DNA of 64,000 nucleotides from CAYZWU01 sp964482235 (GTDB taxonomy: Bacteria > Planctomycetota > B15-G4 > CAYZWU01): NCBI GenBank assembly GCA_964482235.1, contig CAYZWU010000006.1:116578-180577 (forward strand), written 5' to 3'. The notes below the pieces were generated by a model, which saw only the letters and a program-made list of their open reading frames with translations, ran no database searches and was not told the origin of the DNA. Position 1 is the stretch's first letter. Every line of letters starts with the position of its first letter. Both the position numbers and the translations under genes were made by a program. Shown one piece after another: positions 18,080-26,753 of this stretch.

Positions 18080-19909
18080 ATGTGGATCGAGAGACTCGTT
18101 GTGGTCGTCCTGGCCGTTGTGTCCGTGGCCCTCTTCCTCGTCCCCTTTCGCAGGCGGCTCGATATCATCAATTCCATACCCGGGGAATGGGATAATTCGG
18201 ATCAGGAACGGCGCACCGGGCGGTTCATCCTGGAGGTCCTCTTCCAGAGCAAGGTGATCAGGCAGCGCCCACTCGCCGGGTTCATGCATGCCCTGGTCTT
18301 CTGGGGGTTCATGACCTTCATGATCATCACGCTCGACCACTTCTGCCGCGGGCCGAGGGACGGCTTCGGCTTCGCCCTCCTGGGCAACGGCGGCTTCTTC
18401 TCCTTTGCCCGCTACCTGGTGGCCGTCTTCGCCGCGCTTGTGATCGTGGGGATCAACTACCTCACCTACCGGCGCTTCGTGGAGAGACCGAAAGCCCTGG
18501 GCGACCATCTTTCCATGACATCGGGCGTCGTGGCGGTCCTGATCAACATCCTGATGATCACCTATCTCATCGACGCATTCGAGTGTACCGAACGCGGCAC
18601 CACGGGCTACAGCGTGCTCTGGTGGATTCATGCCGCGGCCATCCTCGCGTTCCCGCCCCTCATCGTGCGAAGCAAGCATCTCCATCTGGTGCTCAGCCCG
18701 GTGACGACCTTCTTCAAGCCCTTCGAGCTGGCCCGGATCAAGCCCCTCGATTTCGAGAAGGAGGAGTTCGGGGCCGAGACGTTGAAAGACCTTGGGCGGT
18801 TCACGGCGCTCGGCGCCTTCAGCTGCGTGGAGTGTGGCCGCTGCTTCGACAACTGTCCTGCCGCCGGAACGGAAAAGGAGCTCGATCCCAAGAAGCTGAT
18901 TCTCGACATCAAGGCCGGCCTCCTGAAGGACATCGAGAGCCCGGTGACGGAAGACACGCTGTCGTCCAAGGTGATCTGGCAGTGCACGACCTGCGGCTCC
19001 TGCACGTATCAGTGCCCCGTGGGAGTGGAGCACGTGACGCCGATCATCGAGACGCGGCGCGGCCTCACCGCGGGCGGCGAGTTCCCCGATCCCCTCAAGA
19101 CGATGTTCAAGAGCCTGGAGCGCCACCAGAATCCGTGGGGCTACACCCAGGATCAGGCCGAGGACTTCCTCGAGGAGAACGGCTACCCGAAGTTCAAGGA
19201 TCAGGACGTGCTCTACTGGATGGGTTGCCTGGCGCGGTACGACGACCTCTACAGGAAGGTGTCGCTCGCCTTCAAGGAGAAGCTGGAAGCTGCCGGCGTG
19301 AGCTTCGGCGTCCTTTACAACGAGGCGTGCACGGGCGATGCGGCGCGCCGGGCCGGCAACGAGTTCGTCTTCCAGGAGATCGCGGAGAGCAACGTCGAGA
19401 AGCTGAACGGCGCGGCGCCGAAGAAGATCGTCACCACCTGCCCTCACTGCCTCAGGACGTTGAAGGAGTACCGGGACTTCGGCCTGAGCGAGGAGATCGA
19501 GATCGTTCACCATGCCACGTTCCTCAACGACATGGCCAGGGAGGGAAAGGTCGGCAAGGCGGACCTGGCCTCGAAGAAGGTCGTCTTCCACGACGCCTGC
19601 TACCTGAGCCGCTACGAGGCTCCGGCGGGATATCGCGAGCCGCGCCGGTTCCTGAAGAAGTGCGGCGTCCGGCCGCAGGAGACGCGGCGGACCCGCGAGA
19701 AGTCGTTCTGCTGCGGCGCCGGCGGGGCACAGTTCTTCAACGAGGAGGTCGAGGGAAAGAGGATCAACCACGAGCGCGTTGATGAAATCCTGGAGATCAA
19801 GCCGGACGCCGTGATCACGGCCTGCCCCTTCTGCCAGGCGATGCTCCGCGACGGGCTGGCTGACCGCGGCGTGGAGGATGTGGAAGTAAGGGATCTGGCC
19901 CAGATCTGA
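18080..19909 (+). CDS. Membrane heterodisulfide-reductase-like iron-sulfur oxidoreductase (HdrDE-type fusion)
   Basis: 609 residues started at the ATG with GGAG 7 bases upstream; an earlier TTG frame extension has no support. The N-terminal ~230 residues hold about five membrane helices resembling nitrate-reductase gamma/HdrE-type cytochrome b subunits. A dicluster ferredoxin follows: CVECGRCFDNCPA near 250 and CTTCGSCTYQCPV near 303. Two CCG-type domains come next (CPHCLRTL; HDACYLSRYE; CCGAGGAQFF; CPFCQAML). Proteins of this build pass electrons between a soluble donor, often electron-transfer flavoprotein, and the menaquinone pool. No etfAB is in the window, so the donor is inferred only from family knowledge. 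Confidence 0.82.
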   Translation: MWIERLVVVVLAVVSVALFLVPFRRRLDIINSIPGEWDNSDQERRTGRFILEVLFQSKVIRQRPLAGFMHALVFWGFMTFMIITLDHFCRGPRDGFGFALLGNGGFFSFARYLVAVFAALVIVGINYLTYRRFVERPKALGDHLSMTSGVVAVLINILMITYLIDAFECTERGTTGYSVLWWIHAAAILAFPPLIVRSKHLHLVLSPVTTFFKPFELARIKPLDFEKEEFGAETLKDLGRFTALGAFSCVECGRCFDNCPAAGTEKELDPKKLILDIKAGLLKDIESPVTEDTLSSKVIWQCTTCGSCTYQCPVGVEHVTPIIETRRGLTAGGEFPDPLKTMFKSLERHQNPWGYTQDQAEDFLEENGYPKFKDQDVLYWMGCLARYDDLYRKVSLAFKEKLEAAGVSFGVLYNEACTGDAARRAGNEFVFQEIAESNVEKLNGAAPKKIVTTCPHCLRTLKEYRDFGLSEEIEIVHHATFLNDMAREGKVGKADLASKKVVFHDACYLSRYEAPAGYREPRRFLKKCGVRPQETRRTREKSFCCGAGGAQFFNEEVEGKRINHERVDEILEIKPDAVITACPFCQAMLRDGLADRGVEDVEVRDLAQI

Positions 19910-19921
19910 GGATGGAGGCCT

Positions 19922-21751
19922 ATGGATTCGAGCGGCGGTGAAAGGTCTTCGGAGAGGACGGCGTCCCCCCGGGTGAAGTATATCCTTCTCCTCGTCGTCC
20001 TGGGCGCCGCCGCCTTGTGGCTGGTGATCACGCTCTACGATTCCTTCGCGGAAAAACCGAATCTCATCATCATCACGCTGGACACGACGCGGGCCGACCG
20101 CCTCGGCTGCTACGGATACCAGCAGGCCGCCACGCCGGCGCTGGACCGCCTGGCGCGGGAGGGGGTTCTCTTCGAGAACGCCCGCGTGCAGGTGCCCATC
20201 ACCTTACCGTCCCATGCCTCCATCATGACGGCCACCAATCCGGTCTGGCACGGTCTCGATTCCAACAACCAGAGGCTCCCTGACAGCAACGTGAGCACCC
20301 TGGCCGAGGTTCTGAGGGACAAGGGATACCGCACCGGAGCCGTGATGGGCTCCTTCGTTCTCGCCAAGACCTACGGGCTGGCCCAGGGTTTCGACTACTA
20401 CAACGACACCATGCCCGCGGGGAAGACCGGCAGCACGACGCCGGAGATAACGGCCTGGGAGGGGATGGAGCGGTCGATCAGGTGGATCCGGGAGAACAAG
20501 GACAAGCGCTTCTTCTTCTGGTGGCATATCTTCGATCCGCACTGGCCGTACGAAGCGCCCGAGCCGTACGGCTCCCGGTTCCGGAGCAATCCCTACGACG
20601 GCGAGATCGCCTACACGGATGCGGCGATCGGCCAGCTCCTGAGCGCACTCGACGGGATGGATCTCCTCGATCGGACCTTCATCGCGGTGATCGGCGATCA
20701 CGGCGACTCCCTCGGCGAGCACGCCGAGGACTCGCACGGCTTCTTCGCCTACAACTCCACGCTGCACGTGCCTTTCTTCATCCGGGGTCCGGCGATCCCG
20801 AAGGAGAAGAGAGTTCCCGAGCTCGTCCGATCCATCGACATGGCTCCCACGCTGCTGGACCTGCTGGGCTGCGGCAGCGACCCTCAGCACCAGGGGCGGT
20901 CGCTCTCGGACCTCATCTACGGCGGCGAGGAGAAGCAGTGGCCTGCCTCCTACTTCGAGACGAAGGAGCTCAACAAGGTCTTCGGCTGGTCCGTCATCAG
21001 GGGGATCGAGAGAAAGGGCGTCAAGTACATCGACCTGCCGATCCCCGAGCTCTACTTCCTCGATCGCGATCCCGATGAGGCCGACAACGCCGCCTCCAGG
21101 GAGCCGGCCCTGGTGGAGAAGATGAAGCGCATCCTCGCGAGCGTGGTCGAGGAGACGGCGGGCGATTTCGATCAGAAGGAGATCTCGGGCCTGGACAGCG
21201 AGGCTCTCGAAAGGCTGATCAGCATCGGCTATATCTCGGGCGGCAGCCGCAAGGTTGTCGAGAGCGATGTGGATCCCAAGCAGCGCATGGAGTTCTGGGA
21301 CAAGTATCGCCGTCTCACCCGCGCCCAGGGCCGGGGCGATCAGACCGCGGCCCGCAGGCTCCTGGAGGAGATGCTCGTCGAGAATCCCGATGCCCTGATC
21401 TGCCACTTCTTTCTCGGTCACCAGTACTACATGAACCGCGAGTACGAGCCGGCGATCGAGCACCTGAAGGCCGCGGCGATGCACGATGCCTACCGCCTGA
21501 CCTGCTTCACCTTTCTGGGGATCATGTGTGCCGAGCTCGAGCGCTTCGACGAGGCGAAGGAATACTGCCAGCTGGCACTCAAGGTGGATTCCAGCAGCGT
21601 GGATGTCTACACGAACCTCGTACAGATCGCCGAGCAGGAGGGGGATCGCGAGTCGATGGTCCGGTACGCGTCGAGGATTCTCGAGCTGGCACCGAGGCAT
21701 CCGGCCGCCGGGAAGTTCCGCAGGATCATCAGGGACGCGGAACGCCGCTAG
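19922..21751 (+). CDS. Membrane-anchored sulfatase-fold hydrolase with C-terminal TPR repeats
   Basis: 609 residues. One N-terminal membrane helix (YILLLVVLGAAALWLVITLY) is followed by an alkaline-phosphatase-superfamily domain: IIITLDTTRADRLGCYGY, then ITLPSHASIMT, and VIGDHGDSLGEHAEDSHG for the second metal half-site. The catalytic position in T-L-P-S-H is Thr, not the Cys/Ser that matures to formylglycine in true sulfatases, so a phosphatase or phosphotransferase activity is at least as likely. From ~residue 450 the sequence is TPR-like (ALICHFFLGHQYYMNREYEP, then AMHDAYRLTCFTFLGIMCAE). It follows the Hdr-like gene by 12 bases, so they may be cotranscribed. Confidence 0.8.
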   Translation: MDSSGGERSSERTASPRVKYILLLVVLGAAALWLVITLYDSFAEKPNLIIITLDTTRADRLGCYGYQQAATPALDRLAREGVLFENARVQVPITLPSHASIMTATNPVWHGLDSNNQRLPDSNVSTLAEVLRDKGYRTGAVMGSFVLAKTYGLAQGFDYYNDTMPAGKTGSTTPEITAWEGMERSIRWIRENKDKRFFFWWHIFDPHWPYEAPEPYGSRFRSNPYDGEIAYTDAAIGQLLSALDGMDLLDRTFIAVIGDHGDSLGEHAEDSHGFFAYNSTLHVPFFIRGPAIPKEKRVPELVRSIDMAPTLLDLLGCGSDPQHQGRSLSDLIYGGEEKQWPASYFETKELNKVFGWSVIRGIERKGVKYIDLPIPELYFLDRDPDEADNAASREPALVEKMKRILASVVEETAGDFDQKEISGLDSEALERLISIGYISGGSRKVVESDVDPKQRMEFWDKYRRLTRAQGRGDQTAARRLLEEMLVENPDALICHFFLGHQYYMNREYEPAIEHLKAAAMHDAYRLTCFTFLGIMCAELERFDEAKEYCQLALKVDSSSVDVYTNLVQIAEQEGDRESMVRYASRILELAPRHPAAGKFRRIIRDAERR

Positions 21752-21809
21752 CAGCAGCCGGCGGCAGGGGGAGCGCCGGCCAATTTCGGGAGACGGACAG
21801 GATCAGGGG

Positions 21810-22703
21810 CTAGCAGAGGAATTCGCGCCCAAGCTCCCACGTGATGTTGAACGAGGTGTCGTCGTCGAGCTTGGGCCGGATCTTCTCGTCCCAGAACTCC
21901 TTGTACTTCCGGGAGTACGACTTCTCGTCCACGTCGTGGAGCACGCCCGTGGTTGTTTTGCCTTCGAGCTTCTCCGGCGCCATCTTGGCGGCCGCCTTGA
22001 CGGGCACGGCGATCTCCTTCAGCCACTCCATCATCTGGGTGGCGCGCGGCATCTTGTTCAGGCGGCCGTGGATCGTGTGGCAGAAGCTGAGCACGTCGAC
22101 GAGAGCGAAGCTCTCCTTCATGATGGCCTTGGCGATCAGGTTCGTCATCTCCTTGGCACGGTAGACCGTGGTGCGGGCGATGAAGGGCGCTCCGGCACCC
22201 TTGGCAAGTTCGCAGATGTCGAATGCCTTCTCCACGTTGCCGTAGGGCGACGTGGTGGCGATCTTCCCTTCCGGCGTGGTCGGCGAGTACTGCCCGCCCG
22301 TCATGCCGTAGTTGAAGTTGTCCACGAGAAGCACGGTGACATCGATGTTGCGGCGCGCGGTGTGGATGAAGTGGTTGCCGCCGATGGCCGTGGCGTCGCC
22401 GTCGCCGGTGATCACGATGACCTTCATCTTCGGCTGGGCGAGCTTCACGCCCGTGGCAAAGGTGAGCGCCCGGCCGTGAGCCGTATGGATCGAGCAGAAA
22501 TCGGCATAGACGGGCATCCTGGAGGAGCAGCCGATCCCCGAGATGAGGACGACCTCATCCTTGGACAGGCCGAGGTCGTGGATCGCGTTGAGCAGGGAGT
22601 TGAAGACGATCCCGTTTCCGCATCCCGGACACCAGACGTGGGAGAGCTTCTTCTTGGGGCGCAGGTAATCGAAGATAACCGGAATGTCCTTGGAGCTTGG
22701 CAT
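21810..22703 (-). CDS. korB: 2-oxoacid:ferredoxin oxidoreductase beta subunit (set 1)
   Basis: Thiamine-diphosphate and Fe-S binding subunit of a CoA-dependent 2-oxoacid:ferredoxin oxidoreductase, which makes acyl-CoA, CO2 and reduced ferredoxin. The chosen ATG at 22703 gives 297 residues beginning MPSSKDIPVIFDYLRPKKK and leads into the cluster ligand region SHVWCPGCGNGI. The TPP/Mg motif is VITGDGDATAIGGNHFIH. The gene starts two bases after the alpha-subunit stop. The longer in-frame extension lies wholly inside the alpha gene and is rejected. Whether the substrate is 2-oxoglutarate or branched-chain 2-oxoacids is not decided by sequence reading. Confidence 0.88.
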   Translation of the reverse strand: MPSSKDIPVIFDYLRPKKKLSHVWCPGCGNGIVFNSLLNAIHDLGLSKDEVVLISGIGCSSRMPVYADFCSIHTAHGRALTFATGVKLAQPKMKVIVITGDGDATAIGGNHFIHTARRNIDVTVLLVDNFNYGMTGGQYSPTTPEGKIATTSPYGNVEKAFDICELAKGAGAPFIARTTVYRAKEMTNLIAKAIMKESFALVDVLSFCHTIHGRLNKMPRATQMMEWLKEIAVPVKAAAKMAPEKLEGKTTTGVLHDVDEKSYSRKYKEFWDEKIRPKLDDDTSFNITWELGREFLC

Positions 22704-22705
22704 GA

Positions 22706-23845
22706 CTAGAGCACCTCTTTGACTTTGGACTGGATCTGCATGGGCGTGATGGCCTGGCCGTCGAAACGCGGGAGTCCATGGACCCGGCATTTGCCTGCGG
22801 CGAGACGTTCCACTTCAAAAACGATCTGGCCCCAGCTCATCTCAGGGACCACCACGGTGTGCGCCTTCTCGAGGCGTTTCTTCAGATCTTTTTCAGGGAA
22901 GGGCCAGATCATGATGGGGCGGAAGAGCCCCGCCTTGATGCCTTCCCGGCGGAGGGCCTTCACGGCGGACCGGGCCGAACGGGTGACGGCACCGTAGGCC
23001 ACGATCAGTATCTCGGCGTCATCGGTCTCGAGCTCGTCGAACATGACCAGCTCGTCGAGATGATCCTCGAACTTCCTCTTCTGCCGCTCGAGCATGAGAA
23101 CCGCCTCGTCGGGGCGGTTCGTGGGATAGCCGCGCTCGTCATGGGTCAGGCTTTCCACGTGGAACCGGTAGCCGTCGCCGAAGGAGGCGAAGGGCGCCTT
23201 GCAGAGCGTGTCCGGGCCGTAGTGAAGGTAATCCTCCGGAGACACGGTGGGCTTCTGCCGGTCGATGATCTCCATCTCCGAGTTTCTCGGCACGGTGACC
23301 TTCTCCCTCATGTGCCCCACCCCCTCGTCGAGGAGCAGGAGCACCGGAGTCCTGAACTTCTCGGACAGGTTGAAGCAGTCGAAGGTCGTGGTGTAGGTCT
23401 CCTGCACCGTGCTGGGGGAGAGGGCGATGATGTAGTGGTCTCCATGGGTGCCCCAGCGTGCCTGCATCACATCACCCTGGGACGGCTGGGTGGGGAGACC
23501 GGTCGACGGTCCGGCCCTCTGCACATCCACGATGACACAGGGCGCTTCGGTGATGCAGCCGAACCCGAGAAGCTCCTGCATCAGGGAGAAGCCGGGGCCG
23601 CTCGTCGCGGTCATGGCCTTGGCGCCGGCAATGGAGGCGCCCAGGACCGAGCCGATACTCGCGATCTCGTCCTCCATCTGGATGAACACCCCGTTGACCA
23701 GGGGAAGCTCCCGAGCCATCAGCTCGGCGATCTCCGTGGATGGTGTGATGGGGTAGCCGCCGAAGAATCGGCATCCCACGTTGAGCGCGGCGTAGGCGCA
23801 CGCCTCGTTTCCCTGCCAGAAACGTTTGATTTTGTTGTCTGTCAT
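22706..23845 (-). CDS. korA: 2-oxoacid:ferredoxin oxidoreductase alpha subunit (set 1)
   Basis: 379-residue alpha subunit with the family landmarks GYPITPSTEIAELM near residue 30, QMEDEIASIGSVLGAS, TSGPGFSLMQE, QRAGPSTGLPT and a C-terminal transketolase-like part (IMIWPFPEKDLKK). It contributes to the active site with the beta subunit. AAGGAGCTCCAG precedes the ATG. It is the middle gene of a delta-alpha-beta operon on the - strand that lacks the gamma subunit normally found in KorDABC/VorDABC; a gamma gene exists alone at 26754 on the opposite strand. It is paralogous to the set-2 alpha at 27759. Confidence 0.9.
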   Translation of the reverse strand: MTDNKIKRFWQGNEACAYAALNVGCRFFGGYPITPSTEIAELMARELPLVNGVFIQMEDEIASIGSVLGASIAGAKAMTATSGPGFSLMQELLGFGCITEAPCVIVDVQRAGPSTGLPTQPSQGDVMQARWGTHGDHYIIALSPSTVQETYTTTFDCFNLSEKFRTPVLLLLDEGVGHMREKVTVPRNSEMEIIDRQKPTVSPEDYLHYGPDTLCKAPFASFGDGYRFHVESLTHDERGYPTNRPDEAVLMLERQKRKFEDHLDELVMFDELETDDAEILIVAYGAVTRSARSAVKALRREGIKAGLFRPIMIWPFPEKDLKKRLEKAHTVVVPEMSWGQIVFEVERLAAGKCRVHGLPRFDGQAITPMQIQSKVKEVL

Positions 23846-23887
23846 CTGGAGCTCCTTGGCGCAGATCGGTCCGTTAGGGTACCGGCG

Positions 23888-24199
23888 TTACTTTTTTGCG
23901 CTCTTCTTTTCCTCTTTCTTCGACTGCCTGACGAAGATGGCGAGATCGGGGCAGCGCTGCTCGCAAAGCCCGCAGAGGATGCAGTCCTCGGGCTTGGTCT
24001 GGTAGACCTTGAAGTCTTTTCCGAGCGTCAAGGTCTGCTTGGGGCAGAGATCGACGCAGATGCTGCAGCCCTTGCACCATTTCGTGAAGACATAGACGGG
24101 GTGTTCGTAGGTTTCCAGGTCGCTCTCGATCAGTACACAGGCCTGCTCGATCGTGCAGGAGTGTGCGAGTTTGAGGGATTCCAGCTCTTTTTCGTCCAT
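23888..24199 (-). CDS. korD: 2-oxoacid:ferredoxin oxidoreductase delta (2x4Fe-4S ferredoxin) subunit (set 1)
   Basis: 103-residue ferredoxin subunit passing electrons out of the enzyme. It has two typical 4Fe-4S motifs, WCKGCSICVDLCPK near residue 43 and CILCGLCEQRCPD near 75, and ends in a lysine-rich tail (SKKEEKKSAKK). The start at 24199 (MDEKELESLKLAHSC) is preferred over a 48-codon upstream extension with no conserved sequence. The ~45 residues ahead of the first cluster are longer than in the set-2 delta. It is the first gene of the - strand operon. Confidence 0.85.
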   Translation of the reverse strand: MDEKELESLKLAHSCTIEQACVLIESDLETYEHPVYVFTKWCKGCSICVDLCPKQTLTLGKDFKVYQTKPEDCILCGLCEQRCPDLAIFVRQSKKEEKKSAKK

Positions 24200-24421
24200 G
24201 GGTGAAGGATCCTTGCGCATTGAGAATAAAGTCGGCACGCCCGAATGAGGCTCGAAGCGCGCCGTTAACTTCATCAGAGATCTTGCGACTTTCTCGTCGT
24301 GAAAGAATTGGAACATCACACAAAACATTTGGGCTGTCCGCAATGAAATAATCGATAATTAATGGGATATTTTGGGAAGGGAGATTTTGGAGAGCAGGGG
24401 CCGTCTTTCCTGGAAATGGAA

Positions 24422-24459
24422 CCGCCTCACCGCGGCTTCGATTCGCCGCGGTGAGGCGG
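24422..24459. terminator. Strong 15-bp hairpin between the unknown gene and korD
   Basis: CCGCCTCACCGCGGC (24422-24436) pairs perfectly with GCCGCGGTGAGGCGG (24445-24459) across an 8-base loop. It lies just after the stop of the - strand gene at 24481. The - strand sequence beyond the stem is only mildly T-rich, so it may be a weak intrinsic terminator or an attenuating/stabilising hairpin separating that gene from korDAB. Confidence 0.55.
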
Positions 24460-24480
24460 GTGAGTGGCTTCTGGATCTGA

Positions 24481-25416
24481 TCAGCTGGACATGGCCTGTT
24501 CGGTGGCGTAACCGGCCGTTTTCTGCCAGGCCTTTTCCACGATAACCTCCGCATAGAGGATGGCTTCCGCCTGTCCCTCGAAAAGCTCGCCGTCGGCCTG
24601 GGTCTGGCTCTTCTCCATCCTGGCGATCTCCAGGTCGAAGGATTCGAGCTTCTGGATATAGGCATCCTCGACGGCGGGAAGGACCTTCATGGTCACGAAG
24701 GGGGTCGAGAGGAACCTCATCCCATCCTTCTGGGCGTTGGCCACCACGCGGTTCAGGTTGAGGCTCGTTTCCGCGAGCTGGCGGCCCAGGTCGCTCAGGA
24801 AGAGGGTGACGCCCATCCGCCGGCTGCGAGACAGGAAGCGGGCCGCTTCCTCGGCATTGGTGCAGAGGAAAAGTGTGATATGATGTTTTTCGCTTTTTTC
24901 GAGGGCTTTTTCAACGGGAAGCGCATCGACCTCGTAGTAGCAGCCGCTCGAAAGGGTCTGCTTCAAGGCATCGGGAGAGTTGTCGGGGCTGTGGATCACC
25001 AGGATCCGGCGCTTGAGGACGCTCTTCTTGTAGAGATCGTTGAAGAACTCCTTGTCCTGGCGATAGGCCGCTCCGAGGGCGGACTTGTGCTTCCGGCAGA
25101 AAGCAACGAGGTTTTGCATGAAAGAGTCGAACCTGCTGAAATTGTCCGGATCGGAGCTCCAGAGTGCGGGATCGCGGAGCTGTTCGCGGATGGCTGCATG
25201 CTCCTCTGCCGCGATCCCCGCGCGGCCGCACAGGTCGGTCAAGGCGTTCTCGAGGTAGCCGGCATTGGAGAGGCACTCCCGTTTCAGGACGACGGGGGTC
25301 GACTCCTCTGCAAAGGCGTCCATCGATTTGATACACTTGATGATGGTCAAGAGAGGTCTGAGAATGGGAAACACGAAATCCTTGGCCGGGAGCATCGAGA
25401 TCTTTCTGGTCTTCAT
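24481..25416 (-). CDS. Unknown protein with degenerate receiver-like segment
   Basis: 311 residues from the ATG at 25416, which has GGAGAAC upstream. I do not recognise the protein. No signal peptide or cysteine cluster is seen. Residues ~160-240 (RRILVIHSPDNSPDALKQTL; ITLFLCTNAEEAARFLSRSR; MGVTLFLSDLGRQLAETSLN) resemble a Rossmann/receiver-type alternation of strands and helices, but without the acidic pair and phospho-Asp of a working receiver. The N-terminal half is helical (AAIREQLRDPALWSSDPDNF). It is divergent from the LysR gene and lies upstream of korDAB, so it may be LysR-controlled. Function unknown. Confidence 0.65.
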   Translation of the reverse strand: MKTRKISMLPAKDFVFPILRPLLTIIKCIKSMDAFAEESTPVVLKRECLSNAGYLENALTDLCGRAGIAAEEHAAIREQLRDPALWSSDPDNFSRFDSFMQNLVAFCRKHKSALGAAYRQDKEFFNDLYKKSVLKRRILVIHSPDNSPDALKQTLSSGCYYEVDALPVEKALEKSEKHHITLFLCTNAEEAARFLSRSRRMGVTLFLSDLGRQLAETSLNLNRVVANAQKDGMRFLSTPFVTMKVLPAVEDAYIQKLESFDLEIARMEKSQTQADGELFEGQAEAILYAEVIVEKAWQKTAGYATEQAMSS

Positions 25417-25529
25417 TTTTTGTTCTCCATTTTCATTTATTAAAAGTATGGTCATTTCTGTGACTCAAAAATATTTCATGTTGCATGCCCCCATTTTCGT
25501 CTTTTTGTGATATAAATGCAATTATAAAA

Positions 25530-25558
25530 TTGACAACGAAATAGTACAATTATTAATA
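25530..25558 (+). promoter_or_regulatory. Candidate sigma-70 promoter for the LysR gene
   Basis: TTGACA at 25530-25535, then 17 bases, then TTAATA at 25553-25558 (an alternative TATTAA begins at 25551). It lies in the strikingly AT-rich 187-bp divergent spacer between the unknown - strand gene and the LysR gene, the usual place for LysR-type operator sites. Confidence 0.5.
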
Positions 25559-25603
25559 TCACATGGAGAAATAAGATATCAATCTGCAGTAAGGAGTCGA
25601 GAC

Positions 25604-26521
25604 GTGCTTTTTCGACAGCTCCAGACCTTTCAGCAAGCTGCAAGATACGGCAACTTCTCCGACGCGGCCCGCAAGCTGCACTTGACGCAATCTGCTGTAT
25701 CACACCAAATTAAGGCGCTCGAGCAGATGATGGGGATCAAGCTATACGAGCGTCACCGCCGGGGCATCGTGCTGACGCAGCAGGGCAAGGAGGTGCTCAC
25801 GCACATCAACCGCATCATGGCGCGGGTCAAGGACATGGAGGAGTGCCTTAACGCGATGCGCGGCGGTTTCGTGGGCAATATTTCCATTGCCGCCTACCGT
25901 GGAATCATCAACTACAGGCTCCCCAGGGTGGTCAAGCTCTTCCGTCAGAGCTATCCCTCCATGGGCCTCGTGCTGAGCAACAAGATCGTCGATTCGGAGA
26001 TCATCAACATGGTTACCATGGGGATCGTCGACTTCGGCGTCGTCACCTCGTGGTGCGATCCCGGCGAGCTCGAGTTCCGCGAGTTTCTCACCTTCGACAT
26101 GTTCTTCTGCGTGCCCGCCGATCATCCCTATGCACGCCTGAAGCCCGAGGATCCCAGGCTGACCCTCGACGAAGTGGCCGGAGAGCCTCTTCTTCTCTAC
26201 GAGCCGGAGACGGCGATCAGGCGCCGTATCGAGCAGGTTATCGAGAAGGAGGGGCTGGACTGCAATCCCGTGGTCGAGACGGGAGGCGCCCTCGTTCTCA
26301 GGGAATACGCAAAAGCCGGGCTCGGCGCGGCCATCGTTTCCGGCATGTCCCTGGAGAGCGATCCCGATCCCAACCTGGGCGTGGTCAACGTGACCCACCT
26401 CTTCGGAAAGATGGGGTACGGCATCGTTTACAGGAAGGATAAATTCTTCACCACAGCGCTTCTCGACTTCATCAACCTCCTCGATCCGCACTTTGCCGTC
26501 AAGGATAACGTTCGTGTCTGA
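25604..26521 (+). CDS. LysR-family transcriptional regulator
   Basis: 305 residues. An N-terminal winged helix-turn-helix is typical of LysR proteins (LFRQLQTFQQAARYGNFSDA; LHLTQSAVSHQIKALEQMMG; LYERHRRGIVLTQQGKEVL). It is followed by a periplasmic-binding-protein-like effector domain (GNISIAAYRGIINYRLPRVV; LLLYEPETAIRRRIEQVIE). The start is GTG at 25604 after TAAGGAGT. It sits between the two oxoacid-oxidoreductase sets and is divergent from the unknown gene and korDAB, so it is the natural candidate regulator of one or both sets. The effector is unknown. Confidence 0.9.
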   Translation: MLFRQLQTFQQAARYGNFSDAARKLHLTQSAVSHQIKALEQMMGIKLYERHRRGIVLTQQGKEVLTHINRIMARVKDMEECLNAMRGGFVGNISIAAYRGIINYRLPRVVKLFRQSYPSMGLVLSNKIVDSEIINMVTMGIVDFGVVTSWCDPGELEFREFLTFDMFFCVPADHPYARLKPEDPRLTLDEVAGEPLLLYEPETAIRRRIEQVIEKEGLDCNPVVETGGALVLREYAKAGLGAAIVSGMSLESDPDPNLGVVNVTHLFGKMGYGIVYRKDKFFTTALLDFINLLDPHFAVKDNVRV

Positions 26522-26539
26522 ATGTTACCTGCTTTTGTG

Positions 26540-26569
26540 TTGACACGTCCGGTCAAGGGTCATTAATCT
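26540..26569 (+). promoter_or_regulatory. Candidate promoter upstream of the orphan gamma-subunit gene
   Basis: TTGACA (26540-26545) and TAATCT (26564-26569) with an 18-base spacer; the -10 is a weak match. A small perfect hairpin, AACTCTTTT facing AAAAGAGTT across two bases, follows near 26625-26645. The rest of this 232-bp gap shows nothing else. Confidence 0.3.
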
Positions 26570-26753
26570 ATTGACTCTTAAAAACTCGATAGGCTCTGAG
26601 ATATAGCAACCTTCTTTGATATTTAACTCTTTTGAAAAAGAGTTCAGGAAAGAGCGTAACTTGATCAGAAGGTTTGCGGATCATCTGATGGTTTCACCCC
26701 TTCCTCATACTTCTTTCCTCACACCTTTTTCAACGTTTGCGTAGAGGTCTGAA

